A stretch of 64,000 nt of DNA. Source: Bradyrhizobium diazoefficiens USDA 110 (GTDB taxonomy: Bacteria > Pseudomonadota > Alphaproteobacteria > Rhizobiales > Xanthobacteraceae). This document shows, piece after piece, positions 28,392-38,006 of the stretch. Under the pieces are notes generated by a model, which was not told where the DNA came from, did no database searches, and saw only the letters and a program-made list of their open reading frames with translations. Position numbers and translations under genes: made by a program. The stretch covers positions 310,001 through 374,000 of the forward strand of contig NC_004463.1 in the NCBI RefSeq assembly GCF_000011365.1. The letters are read 5' to 3'. How positions within the stretch are numbered: the first letter of the stretch is position 1; the number at the start of each line of letters is the position of its first letter.

Positions 28392-28751
28392 ATGGCTCAC
28401 GTCAGAAAGACGACACATTCTCGCAAAACAGCTGCGCGCAGCAGGAAGACCAGCGTGCGCAAGAGCGCGAAACGCGCGACGCCGAAGCGCTGGTCGCAAC
28501 GTGTGACCAAGGAGAGCGACGCGCTCGATCTCAAGCGCGGCGTATTCACGCTCACGAGTCCGAAGAAGATCGCAGCATCGCTGAAGCGCTCGGCCGAGCA
28601 CAGTTCGCGCCGCAAGACCGGCGCCTATCGTTCGGCGCTGTCGATGCTGACGTTCTATATCAACCGTGCCGGCAAGACGCTGCCGAAAACACAGCGGGCG
28701 CGGCTGGAGCAGGCGAAGGTGGAATTGAAGCGGGCGTTTGGAAGGGAGTGA
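28392..28751 (+). CDS. DUF3175 domain-containing protein
   Basis: A 119-residue, very basic protein. A Lys/Arg/Ser-rich N-terminus (about 30 residues, histone-tail-like) precedes a conserved core (RWSQRVTKESDALDLKRGVF, KKIAASLKRSAEHSSRRKT, SALSMLTFYINRAGK) that I recognise as DUF3175. GGAG lies 7 bases before the ATG. The family has no assigned function; nucleic acid binding is suggested only by charge. Confidence 0.8.
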   Translation: MAHVRKTTHSRKTAARSRKTSVRKSAKRATPKRWSQRVTKESDALDLKRGVFTLTSPKKIAASLKRSAEHSSRRKTGAYRSALSMLTFYINRAGKTLPKTQRARLEQAKVELKRAFGRE

Positions 28752-28780
28752 GACTTAGACGGCACAGCGAAAAACCAGCC

Positions 28781-28920
28781 GTCGTCCTGGACAAGCGAGC
28801 GGAGCGAGCGCTGATCCAGGACCGATTATCACAGGACGTGGTTTGGCGAAGACTTGCGGCTGGCTGCTCGCGCAACGACTGCTCCCTGGGATAATGGGTC
28901 CTGGCTTTCGCCAGGACGAC
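28781..28920. repeat. Intergenic palindromic repeat, family A
   Basis: It begins GTCGTCCTGGACAAGCGAG and ends with the complementary CCAGGACGAC, with an inner ACAGG...GTGGTTTGGCGAAGACT core. Related copies lie at 31181-31309, 47672-47850 and 58424-58610. The copy sits immediately downstream of a chemoreceptor gene. Non-coding. Confidence 0.8.
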
Positions 28921-28947
28921 AGCGGAGAGAGTGGCGCAGTCCGAGCC

Positions 28948-30981
28948 TTACGCCGCCCGGATATTCCCCATGAAGCGGTCGAGCTCGGCGCGGAGGCGGG
29001 TGCTTTCGGATGACAGGGTCTTGGCCGAATTCAGCACCTCTTCCGAAGCCGAGCCGGTCTCGGCGGCGCCGCGATTGACCTCGCCGATGTCGGTGGCTGC
29101 GGTCTGGGTGCCCTGGGCGACCGTCTGGACACTGCGCGCGATCTCCTGCGTCGCGGCGCCCTGCTGCTCGACCGCGCTCGCGATCGACGTCGAGATCGAC
29201 GAGATCTGGCCGATGGTCGCGCCGATCTCCTTGATCGCGGCGACCGACTCGGCGGTGGCGCCCTGCATGCCCGTGATGTGGGAGGAAATCTCGTCGGTGG
29301 CCTTCGCCGTCTGGCTGGCCAGTGACTTCACTTCGCTGGCAACCACCGCAAAGCCGCGGCCGGCTTCACCGGCGCGCGCCGCCTCGATGGTGGCATTGAG
29401 CGCCAGCAGGTTGGTCTGCTCGGCGATTGCCGTGATGAGCTTGACCACTTCGCCGATCTGCTGGGCGGCATGCGAGAGCTTGCCGATGCGACCATCGGTC
29501 TCCTTGGCCTGCACCACGGCGGCCTCGGCAATGCGGCTGGAATCGCGCACCTGGCGACCGATCTCCTCGACCGAGGCCGAGAGCTCTTCCGTCGCGGTGG
29601 CGACCGACTGCATATTGCTGGAGGCCTGCTCGGAGACGCCGGCGACCTGGCTCGACAGGCTCTGCGTGGTCTCGGCGGTACGGGTCAGCGTGGACGCCGC
29701 CGATTCGAGCTGCACGGCCGAGGCCGAGACGTTGGAGACGATGGCGCCGACGGCGTTCTCGAAATCGTCGGCAAAGCGGATCAGCTCGGAGCGGCGGCTT
29801 GCGGCCTGCTCCCGGCTCTGGGCTTCGCTGGCGGCGGCATCGCGCTCGGCCTTGGCGACGGCCTGAACCTTGAACTCCTCGACCGCGCCGGCCATCTCGC
29901 CGATCTCGTCCTTGCGGCCGAGGCCCGGCAGCACGACGTCGAAATTGCCCGAGGCGAGTTCGCGCATCGCCTTGCACATCGCGATCATCGGACGCGAGAT
30001 GCCGTTGCCGAGCATCAGGGCGAGCACGGCGCCGATGGCCAGGCCGCCCAGCGCCAGCATCAGCATCAGCCGTTCGGTCTCTCCGATCGTTGCATTGGCG
30101 CTGGCCTCGATGCGCTGCTGATCGGCGGTCAGGTCCGATCGCAGCTCACTCGAAAGCTTGAGGATGGACGCGGCCGTCTTGGTCATCTCGCCGTTCGACT
30201 TGACGATGACCTTCACGTTCTCGGTCAGCTTGGCAAAGGAGGTGCGGTACTGCTTCAGCAGGTTGCTGATCTCGGTGACGCGGTCGGTGATCTTCTGGTC
30301 GTTGGCATAGATCGAGACCAGCAGGGTCTCCAGGAACTTGATGCGGGCGATCACGCCGTCGGCGGTCTTCGGTTCGGGCTTGGCGACGAAGGCGCCGACA
30401 GAGGTGGAGACCGCAAGATATTGCGAGGTGACGTCCTTGGCCGTGGTCTGGACCGAGGCGAGCCCGGCGAGCGCCGCGGTATCGGCAAGGTCGTCAAACT
30501 TGAAGCGAATCTTGTTGCCGACGCTGTTGAGCTCATCGGCCGCGATCTTGTTGTTCTCGCGCGTCAGGGTGATGATCTCACCGAATACCTTCGTAAAGCG
30601 CTGGAACTCCGCCTCGAGCTTGCCGACCTGCTCGCGGCGCGCGGCGCCGGTCGTGGCGGACGTCGATTTGGCGATCGCCGCTTTCAGATTCTCTTCGGCC
30701 GCCTTGGCCGCGGTCTCGTCGTCTGTCGCCCCGGTCAGCGTATAGGCCCGCGCCAGCCCCTGATAGGCGATCAGCTCGCGGTCGACGGTTCGCGCGAGAT
30801 CCGCTTCCGCCACGCTGGTCCGGTAGGAGGCCACGGCGGCCTGGATCCGCTCGAAGCCGAAATAGGCGAAAGCCATGCTGACCGCGAGGATGGCCAGCAC
30901 CGCCACGAAGCCGAGGATGATTTTTGCGCGAAAACGCAAGGTTGGCAGTTTCGATGTGTTCGGCTTGGATTTGACGGACAT
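28948..30981 (-). CDS. Methyl-accepting chemotaxis protein (copy 1)
   Basis: A 677-residue transmembrane chemoreceptor. It has TM1 near residues 20-43 ([20 protein letters not shown]), a helical periplasmic sensor of about 270 residues, TM2 ([20 protein letters not shown]), HAMP, and a cytoplasmic MCP domain with the hairpin tip [23 protein letters not shown] interrupted by KLITAIA. ATG 30981 follows GGGGTGGGGGA; an upstream in-frame extension to 31122 is unlikely. No C-terminal CheR-tethering pentapeptide is seen. Its C-terminal about 340 residues are almost identical to those of the next receptor, while the sensor parts differ clearly. The ligand is unknown. Confidence 0.93.
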   Translation of the reverse strand: MSVKSKPNTSKLPTLRFRAKIILGFVAVLAILAVSMAFAYFGFERIQAAVASYRTSVAEADLARTVDRELIAYQGLARAYTLTGATDDETAAKAAEENLKAAIAKSTSATTGAARREQVGKLEAEFQRFTKVFGEIITLTRENNKIAADELNSVGNKIRFKFDDLADTAALAGLASVQTTAKDVTSQYLAVSTSVGAFVAKPEPKTADGVIARIKFLETLLVSIYANDQKITDRVTEISNLLKQYRTSFAKLTENVKVIVKSNGEMTKTAASILKLSSELRSDLTADQQRIEASANATIGETERLMLMLALGGLAIGAVLALMLGNGISRPMIAMCKAMRELASGNFDVVLPGLGRKDEIGEMAGAVEEFKVQAVAKAERDAAASEAQSREQAASRRSELIRFADDFENAVGAIVSNVSASAVQLESAASTLTRTAETTQSLSSQVAGVSEQASSNMQSVATATEELSASVEEIGRQVRDSSRIAEAAVVQAKETDGRIGKLSHAAQQIGEVVKLITAIAEQTNLLALNATIEAARAGEAGRGFAVVASEVKSLASQTAKATDEISSHITGMQGATAESVAAIKEIGATIGQISSISTSIASAVEQQGAATQEIARSVQTVAQGTQTAATDIGEVNRGAAETGSASEEVLNSAKTLSSESTRLRAELDRFMGNIRAA

Positions 30982-31180
30982 TCCCCCACCCCATTCCATT
31001 CGCGGAAAACCAGGCGCAGCCCGGAAGCAGCCCGCTTCCCGACTCGTGTGCACGGTAATTGGCAAAGGATAAGCGGCGGTAAATTTGCGGCGTCGCAACT
31101 TGCGGTTCGGTGACGCGGGCAAATGTCAAGGCGCGCTTTCTCGCGCCGCTACAAATTGAAGGCCGGCACCAATCTCCGCT

Positions 31181-31309
31181 GTCGTCCCGGACGAGCGAGC
31201 GCTGATCCAGACCCATTACCACAGGGCGTGGTTTGGCGATGACTCGTAGTTGCCGGTCTTTGCCCAGCTGGCTCTCGGGGTAATGGGTCCTGGCTTTCGC
31301 CAGGACGAC
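31181..31309. repeat. Intergenic palindromic repeat, family A
   Basis: Second copy of the GTCGTCCCGGAC...CAGGACGAC repeat, positioned just downstream of the second chemoreceptor exactly as the 28781 copy sits downstream of the first. The ending TAATGGGTCCTGGCTTTCGC is shared by both. Confidence 0.8.
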
Positions 31310-31336
31310 GGTGGAGAGAGGGGAGAAGTCCGAGCC

Positions 31337-33376
31337 TTACGCCGCCCGGATATTTGCCATGAAGCGGTCGAGCTCGGCGCGAAGACGCGTGCTTTCGGAT
31401 GACAGCGTCTTGGCCGAATTCAACACCTCCTCCGAAGCCGAGCCGGTCTCGGCGGCGCCGCGGTTGACCTGGCCAATGTCGGTGGCGGCGGCGTGGGTGC
31501 CCTGGGCGACCGTCTGGACACTGCGCGCGATCTCTTGCGTCGCGGCGCCCTGCTGCTCGACCGCGCTCGCGATCGACGTCGAGATCGACGAGATCTGGCC
31601 GATGGTGGCGCCGATCTCCTTGATCGCGGCAACCGACTCGGCTGTGGCGCCCTGCATGCCCGTGATGTGGGAGGAAATCTCGTCGGTTGCTTTCGCCGTC
31701 TGGCTGGCCAGCGACTTCACTTCGCTCGCGACCACCGCAAAGCCGCGGCCGGCTTCACCGGCGCGCGCCGCCTCGATGGTCGCATTGAGCGCCAGCAGGT
31801 TGGTCTGCTCGGCGATCGCGGTGATGAGCTTGACGACCTCGCCGATCTGCTGGGCGGCATGCGAGAGCTTGCCGATGCGGCCGTCGGTCTCCTTGGCCTG
31901 CACCACCGCAGCTTCCGCAATGCGGCTGGAATCGCGCACCTGGCGGCCGATCTCCTCGACCGAGGCCGAGAGCTCTTCCGTCGCGGTGGCGACCGACTGC
32001 ATGTTGCTGGAGGCCTGCTCCGAGACGCCGGCGACCTGGCTCGACAGGCTCTGCGTGGTCTCGGCGGTGCGGGTCAGCGTGGACGCGGCCGATTCGAGCT
32101 GCACGGCCGAAGCCGAGACGTTGGAGACGATGGCGCCGACGGCGCTCTCGAAGTCGTCGGCAAAGCGGATCAGCTCGGAGCGGCGGGCGGTGGCCAGTTC
32201 CTTGTTCTGGGCTTCGCTGGCAGCGGCATCGCGCTCGGCCTTGGCGACGGCCTGAACCTTGAACTCCTCGACCGCGCCGGCCATCTCGCCGATCTCGTCC
32301 TTGCGGCCGAGGCCCGGCAGCACGACGTCGAAATTGCCCGAGGCGAGTTCGCGCATCGCCTTGCACATCGCGATCATCGGACGCGAGATGCCGGTGCCGA
32401 GCAGGAAGGCGAGGATCGCACCTAACAGCGTGCCGCCGACGGCCAGCATCAGCACCAGTTGCTCGGTCTGCCCGATGGTCGCTTCCGATTCCGTATCCAG
32501 CCGCTGCTGCTCGGCGACGAGGTCCGCCTTCATTGCGGTCGCGCCTTGCAGGATCGCACCAGCCGAGCCGCTCATCTCGGTCACGAGCTCATCGACCATC
32601 TTGGCGTTGGCGATCAGCTTCTCCAGCGCGTCGCGATAGGCCGCGAGCAGCACCTTCGCATCCTTCAAGCCGGCGACGATCTTGTCGTCCATGGAATAGA
32701 CCGCGCCCAGCGAGTTCTCGACGAACTTCAGTCGCGCCAGCGCGCTTGTCGCCACCGCCTGGTCGGAGTTGAGGATGAAATTGCTCGCGGCCGAACTCGC
32801 AGTCTGGAACTGGGCATTGACCTGCTTGGTGCCGAACTCGATCGCCTGCGCTTCTGCGTCGGAGGCGTTGTTGCCGATATCGTCGAGCTTGTACTTCAGG
32901 AGGTTGGCATTGCGCTGGAGCTGGTTCTGGACCAGCAGGGCGCTGTCGCGCTTGGCCTGCAGGATCTTTGCAAACGTCGCGGAGAAGTTCGAGAACTCCT
33001 TGGCGAGCTTGTTGAGACTCTCCTGCCGCGCCGGCCGCTTGGCGCCCTTGATCGCCTGGTCGATAGCGTTCTTCAGGCTGGCCTCGGCTTCCAGCGCCGC
33101 CTTGGCGTCATCTTCCTTGCCGGTGACGACGAAGTAGCGGGCGGACGAACGATAGGCGAGCAGCTCGCGGTCGATGTTGCGGGCGAGGTCGGCCTCCGAA
33201 ACGCTGGTGCGGTAGGACCCGACCCCGGAGGAGACCCGCTCGAAGCCGAAATAGGCGAAAGCCATGCTGCCGGCGGAGATCACCAGCACTGCGGCAAAGC
33301 CCAGGATGATTTTGGCGCGGAACCTGAGGGTCGGAAATATGGTGCGCTTAGACGGCGACGCGATACGCCCGGACAT
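31337..33376 (-). CDS. Methyl-accepting chemotaxis protein (copy 2)
   Basis: A 679-residue chemoreceptor with the same plan as its neighbour: TM1 ([20 protein letters not shown]), a helical periplasmic sensor, TM2 ([20 protein letters not shown]), HAMP and MCP signalling domain. ATG 33376 follows GGGGGTGGGA; the open frame upstream to 33619 is not needed. The sensor region shares only the framework with copy 1 ([14 protein letters not shown] versus [14 protein letters not shown]), so the two probably detect different cues through the same CheA/CheW array. Confidence 0.93.
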   Translation of the reverse strand: MSGRIASPSKRTIFPTLRFRAKIILGFAAVLVISAGSMAFAYFGFERVSSGVGSYRTSVSEADLARNIDRELLAYRSSARYFVVTGKEDDAKAALEAEASLKNAIDQAIKGAKRPARQESLNKLAKEFSNFSATFAKILQAKRDSALLVQNQLQRNANLLKYKLDDIGNNASDAEAQAIEFGTKQVNAQFQTASSAASNFILNSDQAVATSALARLKFVENSLGAVYSMDDKIVAGLKDAKVLLAAYRDALEKLIANAKMVDELVTEMSGSAGAILQGATAMKADLVAEQQRLDTESEATIGQTEQLVLMLAVGGTLLGAILAFLLGTGISRPMIAMCKAMRELASGNFDVVLPGLGRKDEIGEMAGAVEEFKVQAVAKAERDAAASEAQNKELATARRSELIRFADDFESAVGAIVSNVSASAVQLESAASTLTRTAETTQSLSSQVAGVSEQASSNMQSVATATEELSASVEEIGRQVRDSSRIAEAAVVQAKETDGRIGKLSHAAQQIGEVVKLITAIAEQTNLLALNATIEAARAGEAGRGFAVVASEVKSLASQTAKATDEISSHITGMQGATAESVAAIKEIGATIGQISSISTSIASAVEQQGAATQEIARSVQTVAQGTHAAATDIGQVNRGAAETGSASEEVLNSAKTLSSESTRLRAELDRFMANIRAA

Positions 33377-33659
33377 TCCCACCCCCAACCTTATGTTCTT
33401 GCAACGATCACGCGGCCCGGAAGCAGCCCTTTCCGAACGCGTGCGGAAAATTAAGGCAGAAACGTCAAGGGGTGGTAAATCCGTCCGGCCTGCACCCCGG
33501 GTGGAGAGAGTTTCCGGCCCCTCGCGCGCGACCAGCCTTACCAACCCGTGGGGCGCCGTGTTGCGGCTAACCGGAAAACGCCTTATTCTTTGAAGACTTG
33601 TCGGGCACTTATCAGGCACTTGGCGTTAGACCAGGCTGGTCCTCGAGGGGAGAAACGGA
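33377..33659. other. Intergenic region between divergent genes
   Basis: 283 bp between chemoreceptor copy 2 (minus) and the FIST protein (plus). It should hold both promoters; no clear boxes or repeats were found. Confidence 0.5.
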
Positions 33660-34826
33660 GTGGGGCAAACCGATTTTCGGTTTGGCGGTGCGTCTGGCGT
33701 TGCCGTTGCCAAATCGAAGGCTGCGAGCGTCGATGAAGCCGTGGCCGAGCTCGCCGCCCAGCTCCCATCCGACGAGCTGGCGCTGATCCTGGTCTTCCTC
33801 TCGCCCAGCTACGACCCTCATCACTTCATCGCCGAGATCACCCGGCAATTCGACGAGACTCAGGTCTGCGGTTGCACGACCGCGGGCGAGCTCGCCCCTG
33901 ACGGCTGGGACGAGAACAGCGTCGTGGCGCTGGCGTTCAGCCGTGCCGACTTCTCCGCCGCGGTGCGGCCCATTCTCAACCTCGACAGCTTCCGCGTCGA
34001 GGACGGCCGCAGGATCGGCGGCGAGCTCCGGCACGAGCTGTTGCGGATCACCCCGCAAGTCGATCGCGGCAATCCCTTCGGCCTGGTGTTGATCGACGGC
34101 CTGTGCCGCCGCGAGGAGGCGGTGATGTCCGCGATCTATGCCTCGCTCGACGACATCCCGGTCGTCGGCGGGTCCGCAGGCGACGGGATGCGCTTCGAGA
34201 AGACCTGGGTGTTCTGCGACGGCAAGGCACACACCAACGCCGCCCTCCTGATCCTGTTGAACACCTCCCTGCCGTTCCGGGCTTTCAAGTGCGACAATTT
34301 CGAGCCGAGCCCGCAGAAGATGGTGGTCACCGAAGCCGACATCGAAAATCGAACGGTCAGGGAGCTGAACGCGGAGCCCGCGGCCGAGGAATATTCGCGC
34401 ATGGTCGGGATCCTGGACGCCAAGCTCGATCCGTTCTCCTTCGCGTCCCACCCCGTGCTGGTGCGCGTCGGCGGCGCCTATTACGCGCGGTCGATCCAGC
34501 GCGTCGAGCCGGACGGATCCTTACATTTCTTCTGCGCCATCGACGAGGGCATGGTGCTGACGGCGGCGACGTCGCGCAGCCTGGTCGGCTCGACCCGCGA
34601 CACCTTCGCCGAGATCCGGGACCAGATCGGAGACGTCTCGCTCTATATCGGCTTCGAGTGCCTGCTTCGCCGGCTCGACGCCGAGCAGCATCAGCTCGCC
34701 CGCGACATGTCCGACCTGTACCGGCAGAACCGGGTCGTCGGTTTTCATACCTATGGCGAGCAGTTCGGCTCCATGCATGTGAACCAGACCTTCACCGGCG
34801 TTGCGATCGGAAGGCGCCCGTCGTGA
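33660..34826 (+). CDS. FIST domain sensor protein, NosP-like
   Basis: A 388-residue cytoplasmic protein with FIST N (about residues 25-220: LILVFLSPSYDPHHF, QVCGCTTAGELAPDGW, PVVGGSAGDG) and FIST C (about 225-370: DIENRTVRELNAEPAAEEY, YARSIQRVEPDGSLHFF, NRVVGFHTYGEQFG). FIST proteins paired with a hybrid kinase include NosP, a haem NO sensor in Pseudomonas, Vibrio and Legionella. The start is GTG 33660 with GAGGGGAGAAACGGA before it. It overlaps the kinase gene by 4 bp, the usual NosP/NahK arrangement. Whether this one binds haem is not shown. Confidence 0.88.
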   Translation: MGQTDFRFGGASGVAVAKSKAASVDEAVAELAAQLPSDELALILVFLSPSYDPHHFIAEITRQFDETQVCGCTTAGELAPDGWDENSVVALAFSRADFSAAVRPILNLDSFRVEDGRRIGGELRHELLRITPQVDRGNPFGLVLIDGLCRREEAVMSAIYASLDDIPVVGGSAGDGMRFEKTWVFCDGKAHTNAALLILLNTSLPFRAFKCDNFEPSPQKMVVTEADIENRTVRELNAEPAAEEYSRMVGILDAKLDPFSFASHPVLVRVGGAYYARSIQRVEPDGSLHFFCAIDEGMVLTAATSRSLVGSTRDTFAEIRDQIGDVSLYIGFECLLRRLDAEQHQLARDMSDLYRQNRVVGFHTYGEQFGSMHVNQTFTGVAIGRRPS

Positions 34827-36181
34827 CGGACATATTGCAGGGCCCTGATGCGGTCGACCAGCTGCGGCGCGAGGCGGTGAAGCTGAAGAAGATCAATGCC
34901 GCGCTGATGTCGCGCGTCGAACGCTCGATGGACCAGCAGCTCAACGCCTTTTCATTGTTCGAAACCGCCATTGCGCTCGACCACAAGGTTCGCGACCGGA
35001 CTCATCAGCTGCGCGAGGCGCTGCATTCGGTCGAGCGCGCCAATGAAGGGCTCTACCGCGCCAAGCAGCAGGCCGAAGCCGCAAGCTCGCTGAAATCATC
35101 GGTGCTGATCTCGGTGACCCACGACCTGTTGCAGCCGCTGAACGCGGCGCGCCTGACGCTGTCGGCGCTGACCGAGATGATGGAATCGCAGGAGGCGGGC
35201 CTGCTGATCGACCAGGCCGACCGCTCGCTGCTGATGCTGGAGGATTTGCTGCGGTCGCTGCTGGAGATCGCAAAGCTCGACGCCGGCGCGCTCAAGCCCG
35301 ACGTGCGCGCGATTGCGCTGGCGCCCCTGTTCGAACAGCTCCGCAACGAATTCGAGCCGGTCGCGGCGCGGCAGGGTCTTTCCCTGCGCATCCGCACCTC
35401 GCCGCGCGCCGTGAGGTCGGATGCGATGATGCTGCGGCGGATCCTGCAGAACCTGCTTGCCAATGCCATCCGCTATACCCGCAACGGCGGCGTCGTCATG
35501 GGATGCCGGCTGAGGGGCGACCACATCTGCATCCAGGTCTCCGACACCGGGCCTGGGATTGCACAGGCGCAGCAGCAGGCAATCTTCCGCGAATTCCAGC
35601 GCGGCGAGGCGACCGCGACCGACCAGGCCGGCTTCGGGCTCGGCCTCTCCATCGTCCGCCGTTTCGCAACCGTGCTCGGGCACGAGGTGCGGCTGTCGTC
35701 GCAGGTCGGCCGGGGATCGACCTTCACCCTGGAGCTGGAGCCCGCCGACCTCGCCGAGGTCAGCGACGAGGTGCACGAGGTCAAGCTCGCCGAGCGGCGC
35801 TATAGCGGGCTCGAAGGCGCCAAGATCCTGCTGATCGAGAACGACCCGAACGGCTCGGAGGCGATGGCCGCGCTGCTGGAAGGATGGGGCTGCGACGTCG
35901 CGACCACGCGCTCGGCCGCGGATGCGCTGCTGCGCCTCAGCGAGCTCGGCGGCGCACCCGATGCCGTGATCGCCGACCTCCATCTCGATCACGGCGAGAG
36001 CGGCTTGTCGGCCATCGCCGACGTCCGCCAGCATCTGAAGCTCGACACGCCGGCCATGATCATCACGGCCGACTACTCCGAAAAGGCCGCGAAGGACGCG
36101 AGCCGCCACGGCCTCGAAGTGCTGAAGAAGCCGATCAAGCCCGCCGAGATGCGGGCGCTGCTGTCGTTCCTGCTGAGCTAG
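34823..36181 (+). CDS. Hybrid histidine kinase, NahK/ErcS'-like
   Basis: A 452-residue soluble kinase with no membrane segments. An N-terminal coiled coil (about 15-95) precedes the H-box SVLISVTHDLLQPLNAARL, ATPase boxes N (NLLANAIRYTRNGG), G1 (VSDTGPGI) and G2 (GFGLGLSIV), and a C-terminal receiver (KILLIENDPNGSEAM, Asp in DAVIADLHLDHGESGL, Lys in LKKPIKP). The HDLLQPLNAA box is typical of NosP-associated kinases and ErcS'. It starts at GTG 34823 inside the FIST stop and lacks PAS domains, so input most likely comes from the FIST protein. Likely outputs are the two LuxR regulators downstream. Confidence 0.9.
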   Translation: MTDILQGPDAVDQLRREAVKLKKINAALMSRVERSMDQQLNAFSLFETAIALDHKVRDRTHQLREALHSVERANEGLYRAKQQAEAASSLKSSVLISVTHDLLQPLNAARLTLSALTEMMESQEAGLLIDQADRSLLMLEDLLRSLLEIAKLDAGALKPDVRAIALAPLFEQLRNEFEPVAARQGLSLRIRTSPRAVRSDAMMLRRILQNLLANAIRYTRNGGVVMGCRLRGDHICIQVSDTGPGIAQAQQQAIFREFQRGEATATDQAGFGLGLSIVRRFATVLGHEVRLSSQVGRGSTFTLELEPADLAEVSDEVHEVKLAERRYSGLEGAKILLIENDPNGSEAMAALLEGWGCDVATTRSAADALLRLSELGGAPDAVIADLHLDHGESGLSAIADVRQHLKLDTPAMIITADYSEKAAKDASRHGLEVLKKPIKPAEMRALLSFLLS

Positions 36182-36364
36182 CCCGCGCGGATGGCCTTCG
36201 CCCCCCGCCTGCGGGGCAAGCGCGCATGGCTCCCAACAAAAATGGCGAAAACAACCCCATGCACAGTAGCGGTAATATCTTACATCCATTCAAGGCAATG
36301 ATTTACAATCGAAATCAGAAACAGAGCGCTCTCAATCTGGAGGGCAAACCAGGCGCGGATCGCC

Positions 36365-37063
36365 TCACTGCTGGTCCGGCCGTGGTCGCTCGCGCTCGGC
36401 CGCGGTGCCCCCGCCTGCCAGCGTCGCGAAATCGATCCTGGACATTTCGACGATGGCCTTGGTGCGGCTGATCACGTTGAGCTTGCGCAGGATGTCGGAG
36501 ACGTGGACCTTCACCGTGGTCTCCGAGATCTTGAGCTCAAAGGCGATCTGCTTGTTTTGCAGGCCGCGCTTGAGCATTTCGAGCACGCGCAATTGCTGCG
36601 GCGTCAGCTCGTGCAGGCGCTTCAGGAGATCCTGCGCGGGGCCGGCCGCGCGCTGCGGGCGGACCTGCCCGCGATACGCGGCGGGAACACAGACCGCGCC
36701 GCGCAGCACCTCGCCGATCGATTGCGCCAGATCCTGCTTGGACGACGATTTGAGGATGTAGCCGGACACGCCGAGCGACAATGCGCCGGAGATGATCTGC
36801 CGATCCTGATATCCGGATACGATGACGACGGGAATTTTGGGGAACGCCTTGCGGATGCGGATGATGCCCGAAAGACCCGTGGTGCCCGGCATCGACAGAT
36901 CGAGCAGGATCAGGTCGAGCTCGGTGGTCGCCGCCACCTGCTCCAGCGCGCCGTCGATCGAGGTCGCCTGAAGAATATCGGCCGCGGGCGCCACCATCCG
37001 GAGCGCGCCCTCGAGCGCCTCGCGAAACAGCGGATGGTCCTCGACGATCAGAAATCGCATCAC
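36365..37063 (-). CDS. LuxR/NarL-type response regulator (1)
   Basis: A 232-residue regulator: receiver (FLIVEDHPLFREALEGAL, Asp in LILLDLSMPGTTGL, Lys in YILKSSSK) and C-terminal HTH_LuxR (LTPQQLRVLEMLKRGLQNKQIAFELKISETTVKVHVSDILRKL). It is a paralog of the next gene. It lies convergent with the hybrid kinase, and with its paralog it separates the FIST/kinase pair from the alcohol oxidation genes. AgmR/ErbR-type regulators of PQQ alcohol dehydrogenases belong to this family. Confidence 0.92.
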   Translation of the reverse strand: MMRFLIVEDHPLFREALEGALRMVAPAADILQATSIDGALEQVAATTELDLILLDLSMPGTTGLSGIIRIRKAFPKIPVVIVSGYQDRQIISGALSLGVSGYILKSSSKQDLAQSIGEVLRGAVCVPAAYRGQVRPQRAAGPAQDLLKRLHELTPQQLRVLEMLKRGLQNKQIAFELKISETTVKVHVSDILRKLNVISRTKAIVEMSRIDFATLAGGGTAAERERPRPDQQ

Positions 37064-37184
37064 GTATGAGCCATTCTGAAGACCTTGCCCAAGATGCCGC
37101 CGGGGCCGACGTTGAATTGCACATGCTGAGAATGGCTCAGCAGGGCGGCGCCGGCTTGATCCAGGTCAAGGACGACAGCGCGCG

Positions 37185-37868
37185 TCATTGCGGCCTGCCA
37201 CGATCGACCCGTGCATGAGGCCGGCTGCGCGGATCGGGCAGCTCCATCTTGCCGATCTCGATGATCGCCTTGTTGCGGCTGAACAGGCCGAGCTTGCGCA
37301 GGATCTCGGTGATATGCGCCTTCACCGTGGATTCGGCGAGCTGAAGCTCCTGGGCGATCTGCCGGTTCGGATAGCCGCGACGCAGGAGGTCGAGCACGCG
37401 AAGCTGCTGCGGCGTGAGCTCGCGCAGCTTGACCTCGAGCGCCTTGCTGGCATCGGCCCGCCGCCGCGGCGTCGCCACGAAATCCTTCGGCACCGACACC
37501 GATCCGCTCAGCACACCCTCGATCGATTGCGCCAGCTCACGCTTCGACGTCGACTTGGGCAGATAGCCGGCGGCGCCCAGCGCCAACGCCTCGCGGACGA
37601 CGTGCTGATCCTCCTCGCTCGACACGATAGCGACGGGCAGGCGCGGATAGGCCTCGCGCAAGCGCAGGAAGCCGGAGAAGCCGGTCGCATCCGGCAGCGA
37701 GAGGTCGAGCAGCGCGAGGTCGATGCCCTCCCCGGCCGACAGGATATGCAGGGCATCCCCGATCGACATCGCTTCGAAGATCCGCGCCTCCGGCAAGGCC
37801 AGCCGCACCGCATTGCCGAGCGCCTCGCGAAACAGCGGATGATCGTCGATGATCAGGAAGCTGGTCAT
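37185..37868 (-). CDS. LuxR/NarL-type response regulator (2)
   Basis: A 227-residue regulator: receiver (FLIIDDHPLFREALGNAV, Asp in LALLDLSLPDATGF, Lys in YLPKSTSK) and HTH_LuxR (LTPQQLRVLDLLRRGYPNRQIAQELQLAESTVKAHITEIL). The open frame continues to 38000, but ATG 37868 follows GGAAGG and gives the family N-terminus. It lies 121 bp upstream of its paralog on the same strand and 138 bp downstream of the binding-protein/cytochrome gene. It is a candidate AgmR/ErbR-type activator of the alcohol dehydrogenase. Confidence 0.92.
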   Translation of the reverse strand: MTSFLIIDDHPLFREALGNAVRLALPEARIFEAMSIGDALHILSAGEGIDLALLDLSLPDATGFSGFLRLREAYPRLPVAIVSSEEDQHVVREALALGAAGYLPKSTSKRELAQSIEGVLSGSVSVPKDFVATPRRRADASKALEVKLRELTPQQLRVLDLLRRGYPNRQIAQELQLAESTVKAHITEILRKLGLFSRNKAIIEIGKMELPDPRSRPHARVDRGRPQ

Positions 37869-38006
37869 GGGGCCTTCCCAACACTGCACCGCACCCGCAT
37901 CGACCGCAGCAGCGGAAGCGGCACATCCATGCGATAGCCGTCCGGCGCCGGGATGATGCCGGACGGACGCTACCACATCCTCCCGATCGCGTTCGGTCAA
38001 GATCGT

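Noticed and set aside
28781..28920. Possible insertion sequence remnant
   Set aside because: No transposase fragment and no target duplication; ends are self-complementary and other copies occur in gaps, fitting a palindromic repeat family.
29470..31113. 547-codon plus-strand frame rich in Gly, Leu, Arg and Asp
   Set aside because: Antisense of the chemoreceptor gene; the similar frame at the second receptor copy reflects the duplicated DNA, not a second gene.
34103..34822. Upstream extension of the hybrid kinase frame
   Set aside because: Overlaps the FIST gene in another frame and is Arg-rich nonsense; GTG 34823 fits the coupled start.
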